This document shows positions 1-7,160 of a stretch of DNA of 14,889 nucleotides, one piece after another. This stretch comes from JBHIDQ01 sp046760155. Its GTDB lineage: Bacteria > Chloroflexota > Dehalococcoidia > Dehalococcoidales > RBG-16-60-22. Under the pieces are notes generated by a model. The model saw only the letters and a program-made list of their open reading frames with translations, was not told the DNA's origin and ran no database searches. Every line of letters starts with the position of its first letter. Positions within the stretch are counted from its first letter, which is position 1. The DNA lies in NCBI GenBank assembly GCA_046760155.1, contig JBHIDQ010000032.1, positions 1 to 14,889 of the forward strand, read 5' to 3'. Both the position numbers and the translations under genes were made by a program.

Positions 1-954
1 TATGATGCCGTTTTTGCCGCTCTGGGGGCGCACCGCGGGATGAAGATGGGCGTGGACGGTGAAGACAGCCCCGGTGTCTTTGATGGCGCCACCTTCCTGC
101 GAGAGATAAACCTGGGCAAGAAGATTGACGTCGGTGACCGGGTGGCTGTCATCGGTGGTGGTAATGTGGCCATCGATGCGGCGCGAGTTTCCCTCCGCCT
201 CGGGACGAAGCAAGTGACCATTGTCTACCGCCGTACCCGAACTGAAATGCCCGCCAGCCCGGAAGAAGTAGAAGCCGCTTTGGAAGAGGGAATTGAGATA
301 CTCTTCCTCGCCGCCCCGGTGCGCATTGACCGGAAAGGCAAGCGACTCATACTGACCTGCCAACGAATGGAGCTTGGTGAGCCTGATGCCAGCGGGCGAA
401 GACGACCGATACCGATTAAGGGCAGTGAATTTACCACCGGATTTGATTCTATCATCGCCGCTATTGGGCAGGTGCCCGATATTCCCGAAGGGTTCAACCT
501 GAAACTGGGTAGAGGCAACGTTATTCAGGCTAATGCGGAGACATTAGCTACCAGCGCCAAGGGAGTCTGGGCTGGTGGAGATGCCGTCAGCGGCCCGGCT
601 TCCGTGATTGAAGCCATTGCCGCCGGCCGAAGAGCCGCCTCATCCATAGATAAGTATCTCGGTGGTAGCGGAGATATTACTGAAGTTTTGGCACCAGAGG
701 TCAAATTCGACCCATGCGTGGGTAAGGAAGAAGGCTTCTTTGACTGGACAAGAGCGGTCATGCCGGCTCTCCCGGTGAAGCAGCGGATGAGCAACTTTGA
801 GGAAGTAGAGCTTGGTCTGGACGAGAAAGCGGCGATGAAAGAAGGTAAGCGCTGCCTGCAGTGCGCCGTTAGATGCATCATCACCCCACCGCCGCTACCA
901 CCAAAGCTAGGCAAGAGCAAATTCAGAAGAGAGAAAAGGGTCGCCGTCAGCTAG
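1..954 (+). CDS. GltD/NfnB-like FAD- and NAD(P)H-dependent oxidoreductase subunit, 5' end cut by window
   Basis: The reading frame is open from base 1 and the first 13 codons already match the family (YDAVFAALGAHRG), so the true start lies before the window; the ATG at 40 is internal. The 317 visible codons cover the C-terminal two thirds of a pyridine-nucleotide-disulfide oxidoreductase of the glutamate synthase small-subunit type. Visible are the second Rossmann loop (VAVIGGGNVAIDAA, about codons 48-61), a following YRR that in this family favours NADPH, and the C-terminal FAD-binding stretch GVWAGGDAVSGPASVIEA with the usual helix after it. The tail carries CLQC plus another Cys and a proline-rich end (PPPLPP). 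Known relatives pass electrons between NAD(P)H and iron-sulfur partners. It is followed after 13 nt by nuoE-, nuoF- and fdhA-like genes, so I infer a role as an electron-transfer subunit of the formate dehydrogenase complex rather than glutamate synthesis; no large glutamate synthase subunit is present. Confidence 0.85.
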   Translation, partial: YDAVFAALGAHRGMKMGVDGEDSPGVFDGATFLREINLGKKIDVGDRVAVIGGGNVAIDAARVSLRLGTKQVTIVYRRTRTEMPASPEEVEAALEEGIEILFLAAPVRIDRKGKRLILTCQRMELGEPDASGRRRPIPIKGSEFTTGFDSIIAAIGQVPDIPEGFNLKLGRGNVIQANAETLATSAKGVWAGGDAVSGPASVIEAIAAGRRAASSIDKYLGGSGDITEVLAPEVKFDPCVGKEEGFFDWTRAVMPALPVKQRMSNFEEVELGLDEKAAMKEGKRCLQCAVRCIITPPPLPPKLGKSKFRREKRVAVS

Positions 955-960
955 GGAGGT
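955..960 (+). promoter_or_regulatory. Ribosome binding site that fixes a non-canonical nuoE start
   Basis: GGAGGT lies directly after the stop codon of the preceding gene. The next 7 nt (AACAGCC) lead to an ATA codon at 968 in the NuoE frame. This is the only good Shine-Dalgarno near the N-terminus of NuoE, and the frame offers no ATG, GTG or TTG between its upstream stop (908-910) and position 1094. Confidence 0.7.
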
Positions 961-967
961 AACAGCC

Positions 968-1435
968 ATAATCACAGAAGCTGAGATTAAAGATAAACTG
1001 AGCGAGATTTTAGCCCGTTACCGTGGCCAGAGAGACGAGCTCATTCCCATCCTGCAAGAAGCCCAGGAGCAGTTTGGCTATCTGCCGGCAGAAGTGATGC
1101 GGGGAATTGCCAAGTTTCTCCAGCTACCAGAGAGTACCGTTTACGGAGTGAGTACCTTCTACGCCCAGTTCAAGCTGGTCCCCTCAGGGCGCCGAACAAT
1201 CAGGGTATGCCGCGGGACCGCCTGTCACGTGCGTGGCGGGGTACGTATCCTGCGTGAGGTTGAGAAACGGTTAGGCATCAAGCCGGGGGAGACCACTGAA
1301 GATTTAGAATACGGTTTGGAAACGATTGCTTGCTTTGGCTCGTGCGCTTTAGCCCCGGTCACGGTAGTCGACCGGAACGTTTATGGAAGGATGACCACCG
1401 CCAAGGTGGGGCAAATCCTGGGGGATACTAAGTAA
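968..1435 (+). CDS. nuoE: NuoE-like [2Fe-2S] subunit of formate dehydrogenase/diaphorase
   Basis: A thioredoxin-fold [2Fe-2S] subunit equivalent to the 24 kDa protein of complex I and to HydC-type hydrogenase subunits. It works beside the NuoF-like flavoprotein in the cytoplasm. With the start proposed here it has 155 residues, normal for the family. An N-terminal helical domain (about 1-60, including LIPILQEAQEQFGYLP and VYGVSTFYAQF) is followed by cluster ligands C81 and C86 (CRGTAC) and C122 and C126 (CFGSC), the usual C-x4-C and C-x3-C pairs. The start is odd: codon 968 is ATA and 971 is ATC, preceded by GGAGGT with a 7 nt spacer. The first ATG/GTG/TTG is GTG at 1094, which would delete 42 conserved residues and has no ribosome site. 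I therefore annotate an AUA start, with AUC at 971 or a sequencing change of ATG to ATA as alternatives. It is spaced 13 nt from each neighbour in the operon. Confidence 0.85.
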   Translation: MITEAEIKDKLSEILARYRGQRDELIPILQEAQEQFGYLPAEVMRGIAKFLQLPESTVYGVSTFYAQFKLVPSGRRTIRVCRGTACHVRGGVRILREVEKRLGIKPGETTEDLEYGLETIACFGSCALAPVTVVDRNVYGRMTTAKVGQILGDTK

Positions 1436-1448
1436 TACTTAGAAAAGT

Positions 1449-3134
1449 ATGGCAATGACTTTTGATGAAATACGAAGTCGGGCAAAAGCGGAGTGGGAAG
1501 CCCTGGAATGCAGTGATAGACCCCGCATCCGTATTGGCACCGCAACCTGCGGTCGGGCGGCCGGTGCCCTCGCTGTGCTCGAGGCTATTCAGAATAAATT
1601 AGCTCAGGGTAATATCGAGGCAATAATCACCCAAGTAGGCTGCATTGGACCTTGTTATGCTGAGCCAATAATCAATATTATCAAGCCAGGCCGTCCCCAC
1701 ATTTACTATGGCAATCTCACCCCTGAGCTTGCTTCACAACTTATTGAGGACTACCTCACCAAGGATGACCCTCGCTCCGACCTAGCGTTAGGTACCGTTG
1801 GCAACGACAGCATTGATAATATTCCCAAGCTCTTTGACCTGCCAATGCTGAAACCTCAGGTGCGCATCGTCCTGCGTAATTGCGGACTTATCGACCCTGA
1901 GAATATCAACCACTACATCGCCAACGATGGCTACAGCGGCCTGGTCAGGGCGTTAAGGATGAAGCCGGAAGAGGTTATTGAAGAGATAAAGAAGTCAGGC
2001 TTGCGCGGTCGGGGTGGCGCTGGCTTCCCCACCGGGATGAAGTGGGGGTTCTGCCGTAAGTCCCCGGGTACAGTAAAGTATGTAATCTGCAATGCCGATG
2101 AGGGTGACCCCGGTGCCTTTGTAGACCGCACTCTTCTAGAAGGCGACCCTCATGCTGTTCTGGAAGGAATGCTCATTGGTGCTTATGCTATCGGGGCAAC
2201 CGAGGGCTATATCTATATCCGACACGAATACCCCTTAGCCACTGAGCAAATGAAGATTGCCTTAAACCAAGCCAAGGAGCGTGGCTTGTTAGGCAATGAT
2301 ATCCTCGGCTCTGGCTTTAGTTTCGAAATAAAAATTCGCTCTGGTGCCGGGGCTTTTGTCTGTGGTGAGGAGACTGCCTTAATCAACTCAATAGAGGGGA
2401 AGCGGGGGATACCAAGAATCCGCCCACCCTTTCCCGCTCAAGAAGGCTTATGGGCAAAGCCCACCAACATTAACAATGTGGAAACTCTAGCCAATATCCC
2501 TGCCATCATTGAAAGAGGTGCTGATTGGTATGCCAGTATTGGTACCGAGAAAAGTAAGGGTACCAAGCTTTTCAGCCTTAGCGGGAGCACTGCTCACACC
2601 GGCGTGGTTGAAATCCCCTTCGGTATGTCACTACAAAAACTGGTTGAGGAGATTGGTGGTGGCATACCAAACGGACACAAGCTCAAAGCGCTTCAGCCAG
2701 GCGGGGCTATGCTGGGGCTGATACCAGCCAGCCTGGTTGACCGACCTATAGACTTTGAAGGCCTAATTGAGATAGGCAGCGGGGTTGGTAGTGGTGGCTT
2801 AGTGGTGATTGACGAGTCAGCTTGTATGGTTGACATAGCTTGCTCGCTGATGTCTTTCGCCTATAGTGAATGCTGCGGGAAGTGCACGCTGGGACGGTTA
2901 GGGACAAAACAGATGCTGGGTATCCTTAAAGGTATTACCAGCGGCAAGGGGCAAACATCGGACTTGGAATTGCTCGCCAAGCTGGGTAAAGCAATGGGTG
3001 TTGGCTCATTATGCCCCCTCGGTGCAGGCGCTCCAGGGCCGGTGGTAAGCACTCTCAAGCACTTCCACGATGAATATGAGGTACATATTAGGGAGCATCG
3101 CTGCCCGGCGAAGGTCTGCCAAGAGCTAACTTAG
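1449..3134 (+). CDS. nuoF: NuoF-like FMN/NADH-binding subunit of formate dehydrogenase complex
   Basis: Flavoprotein that exchanges electrons with NAD(H); 561 residues. In order: an N-terminal thioredoxin-like [2Fe-2S] domain (about 20-110, Cys in TATCGRAAGA and GCIGPC); the FMN/NADH domain with GLRGRGGAGFPTGMKW (about 185-200), NADEGDPGAFVDRTLLEGDPH, and GAGAFVCGEETALINSIEG; an SLBB-like region; and the C-terminal cluster region. In that last region the usual CGKCTPC reads CGKCTLG: Cys476 and Cys479 are present, position 482 is Gly, an extra Cys sits at 475, and the fourth ligand is Cys522 (SLCPLG). The protein stops just after CPAKVCQEL, where bifurcating-hydrogenase HydB homologues continue into a two-cluster ferredoxin domain, so that domain is absent. 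ATG 1449 has only a weak AGAAAAG upstream, and ATG 1455 is an alternative. It sits between nuoE-like and fdhA-like genes, 13 nt and 12 nt away, which supports a diaphorase role for formate dehydrogenase. Confidence 0.92.
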   Translation: MAMTFDEIRSRAKAEWEALECSDRPRIRIGTATCGRAAGALAVLEAIQNKLAQGNIEAIITQVGCIGPCYAEPIINIIKPGRPHIYYGNLTPELASQLIEDYLTKDDPRSDLALGTVGNDSIDNIPKLFDLPMLKPQVRIVLRNCGLIDPENINHYIANDGYSGLVRALRMKPEEVIEEIKKSGLRGRGGAGFPTGMKWGFCRKSPGTVKYVICNADEGDPGAFVDRTLLEGDPHAVLEGMLIGAYAIGATEGYIYIRHEYPLATEQMKIALNQAKERGLLGNDILGSGFSFEIKIRSGAGAFVCGEETALINSIEGKRGIPRIRPPFPAQEGLWAKPTNINNVETLANIPAIIERGADWYASIGTEKSKGTKLFSLSGSTAHTGVVEIPFGMSLQKLVEEIGGGIPNGHKLKALQPGGAMLGLIPASLVDRPIDFEGLIEIGSGVGSGGLVVIDESACMVDIACSLMSFAYSECCGKCTLGRLGTKQMLGILKGITSGKGQTSDLELLAKLGKAMGVGSLCPLGAGAPGPVVSTLKHFHDEYEVHIREHRCPAKVCQELT

Positions 3135-3146
3135 TAAGGAAGAGTG

Positions 3147-5828
3147 ATGAGCGAAATCAGACTAATTATTGACGGCCAAAAAATTAAAGCTAATACGGGA
3201 ATGACGGTGCTGGAGGCTGCTCAGATGGCAGGCATCTATATCCCTACCCTCTGCTCCGACCCTGACCTTGAGCCATACGGCTCTTGCCGTCTCTGCGTGG
3301 TTGAGATCGAAAATATGCGCGGTCTGCCCACCGCCTGTACCACGCCCGCCACCGATGGTATGATAGTGCACACCGGGACACCGGCGGTCAATGAGGTGCG
3401 CCGTCTCGCCGTTGATTTGCTTATCGCTGACCACCCCGTCGACTGCCTCACCTGCCGTAAAAATCAGCAGTGCGAGTTGCAGAAAGTGGCTGCCTATCTC
3501 GGTATCACCGAGCGGCGTTTCCCCACCACGAACCGTGAATTCCCGATTGATACCAGTAATCCTTTCTTTGACCTCAACCGTAATTACTGCATCCTTTGCG
3601 CCAGGTGCGTGCGCGCCTGCAACGAGGTAACCGGTGTTGGGGCAATTGACCTGGCGTTTCGTGGCTATCCGGCCAGAGTAGCTACCTTCGGTGATAAGCC
3701 CTTGTTCGAATCAATCTGCAAGTCCTGTGGCGAATGTATGGTGCGCTGCCCGGTGGCGGCACTAATACCCAAAGAAACGCGTCAACCAACTCGAGAAGTA
3801 AAGACCACCTGCCCCTACTGTGGCGTTGGCTGCCAGATGTATTTAGGCATTAAAGACGAACAGGTGATCAGTGTCCGCGGCGATAGAGACAATGCGGTTA
3901 ACATCGGGCGTCTCTGTGTCAAGGGTCGCTTTGGGGCTACCGAGTTCATCCATCATCCGGAACGCCTGACCAATCCTCTGCTAAGACAAAACGGAGAGTT
4001 CACCGAGACCACCTGGAATGAGGCACTGGATGAGGTTGCCGCCAGGCTCAGTCGTTACCAGCCAGACGAGGTAGCCATCATCTCTTCAGCCAAGTGCACC
4101 AATGAGGAGAACTATCTCCTTCAAAAACTGGGGCGGGCAGTTTTAGGGACGCACAATATTGACCACTGTGCCCGCCTCTGACATTCCCCCACCGTGGCCG
4201 GTCTGGCCACCACGTTCGGGAGCGGGGCAATGACTAACTCTATCGGTGACATCAGTGATGCTGCCTGCATTCTGGCTATCGGCACCAACACTACCGAAGC
4301 CCACCCGGTAATCGGCTTTGAAATCAAAAAAACCGTTCGCAAAGGGGCGAAGCTTATTGTAGCCAATCCCCGCGAGATTGGACTTGTCCGCCACGCTGAC
4401 CTCTGGCTGCAGCACCGTCCGGGGAGCGATGTTGCCCTGCTCATGGGAATGTGCCGGGTCATCGTCGATGAGGGGCTACTTGACACTGACTTCATCACCG
4501 AACGCTGCGAGAATTTTGACGCTTTCAGGGAATCCCTGAAAAACTTTGACCTCGATTTTGTCGAGAAGACTACCGGAGTCCTCAGAGAAAAGATAGTTCA
4601 AGCAGCACGAATGTTTGCCACCAATAACCCGGCGTCAATCTTCTATGCCATGGGTATTACCCAGCATTCCCACGGCACGGATAACGTCATCGCCATTGCC
4701 AATCTGGCCATGCTCACCGGAAATATCGGCAAGCCCGGAAGCGGGGTAAATCCACTCAGGGGTCAGAATAATGTGCAGGGTGCCTGCGATATGGGTGCTT
4801 TACCCAACGTCTATCCCGGCTATCAAGCCGTCACCAGCGAAGCGGTTAAAGAAAAATTTGAGGCCGGCTGGGGTTGCTCGCTGCCGCCAACTAGGCCGGG
4901 ACTGACCATCTACGAGATTCTTGAGGCGGCTTATGACGGACACATCAAGGCGCTCTACATCATGGGAGAAAATCCGGTGCTGAGTGAGCCGCAAGCCAAG
5001 CAAGCTGAGGAAGCGTTACAGAAGCTGGAGTTCCTGGTGGTTCAGGACATCTTTCTCACCGAAACGGCACGGCTGGCGCACGTCGTTTTACCCGGGGTAA
5101 CCTTTGCCGAGAAGGAGGGCACCTTCACCAATACCGAACGAAGGGTACAACTGGTGAGAAAGGCAATCGAGCCCATCAGTAATGCCAAACCCGACTGGTG
5201 GATTAGCTGCCAGATCGGGCAGAGGATGGGCGGTAAAGGTTTTAATTTCAGGCATCCATCTCAAATTATGGATGAGATTGCTCGGCTCACCCCCAGCTAT
5301 GGAGGTATCGCTTACCGTCGCTTGGAGAAAGGTGGCTTGCAGTGGCCTTGCCCAACTAAAGAACACCCGGGCACACCTATACTACATACCGAGCTATTCA
5401 CCCGAGGCAAGGGGCAATTTATGCTTCTTGAGTATAAGCCGTCTGTGGAGTCTACCGACGATGAGTACCCGCTGATTCTAACCACCGGCCGCAACTTATT
5501 CCACTACCATACCGGTACCATGAGCCGAAAGGTAAAAGGACTCAATGTCTTTCAGAATGAAGAGCTGGTGGAGATAAATCCCCGGGATGCCTCGGCACTA
5601 GGCATCGCTGACGGTGATACGGTCAAGGTTATTTCGCGACGGGGAGCAGTGGTGGCTAAAGCCAGGGTAACCGATGTTTCACCGGTCGGGGTAGTCTTTA
5701 TGACCTTCCACTTTGCCGAAAGCCCCACCAACCAGTTGACCAACCCGGCTCTCGACCCAGTAGCCAAAATACCCGAGTTTAAGGTATGCGCGGTGAGGCT
5801 TGAGAAGAATGGCTCTTCCTCCCGTTAA
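3147..5828 (+). CDS. fdhA: NAD-linked formate dehydrogenase catalytic subunit, selenoprotein with in-frame TGA (Sec345)
   Basis: Catalyses reversible formate/CO2 interconversion at a Mo- or W-bis-MGD centre in the cytoplasm. The 893 codons are read through TGA 4179-4181 as selenocysteine. Domains: NuoG-like [2Fe-2S] ferredoxin (C36, C47, C50, C64); His-Cys [4Fe-4S] site (H96, C100, C103, C109); two-cluster ferredoxin (C148/151/154/158 and C191/194/197/201); catalytic-domain [4Fe-4S] (C222, C225, C229, C257) with K259 next to it; then CARL-Sec-His-SPTVAGL, matching the CAR-x-Sec-H-G-PSVAGL site of known FdhF/FdhA proteins; and a C-terminal MGD-binding domain (LILTTGRNLFHYHTG to the end). The frame stays open on both sides of the TGA and the homology is continuous, so this is one gene and not a broken one. 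ATG 3147 is preferred, with AAGGA at 3136-3140 and 6 nt spacing; GTG 3144 is an in-frame alternative. Expression requires SelA/B/C/D, which are not in the window. Confidence 0.95.
4179..4210 (+). promoter_or_regulatory. Sec codon TGA with bacterial SECIS hairpin
   Basis: The TGA at 4179-4181 is followed 12 nt later by a perfect 6 bp stem, GTGGCC (4194-4199) and GGCCAC (4205-4210), closing the loop GGTCT (4200-4204). The apical GGUCU resembles the SelB-recognised loop of the Escherichia coli fdhF element. The loop G lies about 19 nt after the TGA, inside the usual bacterial distance. A lower stem is possible between CATTCCCC (4182-4189) and GGGG-C-AATG (4224-4232). I see no bulged U in the upper stem, unlike the E. 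coli element. Confidence 0.88.
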
Positions 5829-5866
5829 GCAAGGCCAGTTGGCCAAGGAAAGTTTCCGGCGAGCAT

Positions 5867-5914
5867 CTCCGCAAACATTCGTGTTATTATGAATGCAGTA
5901 GCGTCGCTGCGGAG
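5867..5914 (+). promoter_or_regulatory. Nested inverted repeats around an extended -10 element upstream of the MFS gene
   Basis: Outer arms CTCCGCA (5867-5873) and TGCGGAG (5908-5914) are perfect complements. Inside them CATTC (5876-5880) and GAATG (5891-5895) form a second pair, and the 10 nt between these are GTGTTATTAT, containing TGTTATTAT (5882-5890), an extended -10 form (TGn-TATTAT). No clear -35 is present. The arrangement could be a promoter with operator half sites, or a folded 5' leader; there is no U-run after it, so an intrinsic terminator is unlikely. The rest of the 117 nt gap after fdhA shows only the short GGCCAGTTGGCC (5833-5844). Confidence 0.4.
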
Positions 5915-5932
5915 AGCGCTAAAATATCATTG

Positions 5933-5938
5933 AAAGGA
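5933..5938 (+). promoter_or_regulatory. Ribosome binding site that fixes a non-canonical start for the MFS gene
   Basis: AAAGGA is followed by 7 nt (AACCACC) and then ATT at 5946 in the MFS frame. The frame has a stop at 5931-5933 and no ATG, GTG or TTG before GTG 5997, so this site and the ATT define the most likely start. Confidence 0.6.
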
Positions 5939-5945
5939 AACCACC

Positions 5946-7136
5946 ATTAATAGATTCAGCCTTCGCCCACTTTTTTCTGGACTGATCCCTCTCCTCGTGC
6001 TGGCACACCTTTCCCACCACCTGGTGACGGCGCTACCAGTACCGCTGTTGCCATTTATCCGTGACGAATTCGCCCTTGATTATACTCGGGCTGGATTGGT
6101 TATCGCGGTATTCAGCATTGTCTATGGTGCCTGCCAGTTACCGGGAGGGTGGCTCGCCGACCGCCTCGGACCTCGCATCCTCATCACCATCGGCATCGGT
6201 GGGTCAGCAGTAACCGGCCTCCTAGCTGGCCTATCCCAAAACTACCTCATGTTGCTTATCAGCTTAATCCTGATGGGAGTGCTGGGTGGTGGCTATCACC
6301 CGGCGGCGACATCGATGATATCATCGGTGGTTGAGCCAAAGAGACGAGGTCAGGCACTGGGCTACCACATGATTGGTGGCGGCACCAGTTACTTTCTGGC
6401 TCCGCTCATTGCCGCTGGCATTGCCGCTGCCTGGGGCTGGCGCGGTACTTTCATTGGTCTAGCCATCCCCACGATTGCCTTCGGCATTCTGCTTTATGTC
6501 TTCCTCGGGCGTAGAGTGCCCACAAAGAAAGTCGAGCCCGAGACCACCACCAGTTACACCGAGGCACCACCCATCCCAGGCCGCTTACGCCGCCTGATAG
6601 CACTTATCTCGGTAAGCACATTCAGCCAAACTCTGCTTATGTCAATAATATCGTTCATCCCGCTGTTCCTCGTCGATAATTTCGGTACCGACAAAGAGAT
6701 AGCCGCTGCCTCCATCTCTATTCCTTACTTTATGGGACTGTGGGCGGGTCCCGTCGGTGGCTACCTTGCTGACCGTTGGGGCAAGGTCCCGTTATTACTG
6801 ACACTGTGTTTCACTAGCGGTACGGTCATTTACCTGCTTAACCTGGCGCCACCTGGTTTAGGCATCGGTGCTATACTAGGCATCATTGGCATTACCATGT
6901 ATTTCAACACCACCGCCGCCCAAGCCTATATTGTTGACCAGGTGTCAGAGCGTCATCACTCGACGGCCCTTGGTATCTTCTTCTTTGGCAGCATGGAAGG
7001 CAGTGGTATACTAACACCGGCCTTGGGTTATCTCATTGACCAGTCTGGCTTTCAGTTTAGCTTTACGATTAGTGCGATAACCCTGTTTGCCTTAACCCTT
7101 GCCTGCTCCGTATTTTTATGGGTCAGTCGGCACTAA
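5946..7136 (+). CDS. Major facilitator superfamily transporter
   Basis: A 12-helix-type secondary transporter of the cytoplasmic membrane; 396 residues with the start chosen here. The two MFS motif-A loops are visible: GGWLADRLGPR after helix 2 (about 67-77) and GGYLADRWGK at the start of the second half. A GGGYHPAATSMIS segment resembles transporters of the Fsr (fosmidomycin resistance) and YnfM-like groups, but the substrate cannot be told. The first helix begins near FSGLIPLLVLAHLSHHLV, so starting at GTG 5997 would remove about half of it. The only start with a ribosome site is ATT at 5946, giving I/M-NRFSLRPLF. A central charged loop (about 190-215) divides the two halves as is usual. 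It is followed after 24 nt by an SDR and then an amidase, which suggests import or export of a compound processed by those enzymes. Confidence 0.87.
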   Translation: MNRFSLRPLFSGLIPLLVLAHLSHHLVTALPVPLLPFIRDEFALDYTRAGLVIAVFSIVYGACQLPGGWLADRLGPRILITIGIGGSAVTGLLAGLSQNYLMLLISLILMGVLGGGYHPAATSMISSVVEPKRRGQALGYHMIGGGTSYFLAPLIAAGIAAAWGWRGTFIGLAIPTIAFGILLYVFLGRRVPTKKVEPETTTSYTEAPPIPGRLRRLIALISVSTFSQTLLMSIISFIPLFLVDNFGTDKEIAAASISIPYFMGLWAGPVGGYLADRWGKVPLLLTLCFTSGTVIYLLNLAPPGLGIGAILGIIGITMYFNTTAAQAYIVDQVSERHHSTALGIFFFGSMEGSGILTPALGYLIDQSGFQFSFTISAITLFALTLACSVFLWVSRH

Positions 7137-7160
7137 CTACTCTAATAAGGAGGATAAGTC

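Noticed and set aside
1094..1099. GTG/ATG at 1094-1099 as the nuoE start
   Set aside because: It would delete 42 residues of the conserved N-terminal domain and has no ribosome site, while GGAGGT lies at 955-960.
4179..4193. TGA in the formate dehydrogenase frame as a nonsense mutation or frameshift, giving a pseudogene or two genes
   Set aside because: It coincides with the catalytic Sec codon of the family, is followed by a SECIS-like hairpin, and the frame and homology continue without a shift.
5833..5844. GGCCAGTTGGCC after fdhA as a transcription terminator
   Set aside because: The stem is only 4 bp and no T-run follows.
5997..5999. GTG 5997 as the start of the MFS transporter
   Set aside because: It would remove about half of the first transmembrane helix and is preceded by a pyrimidine-rich stretch with no ribosome site.
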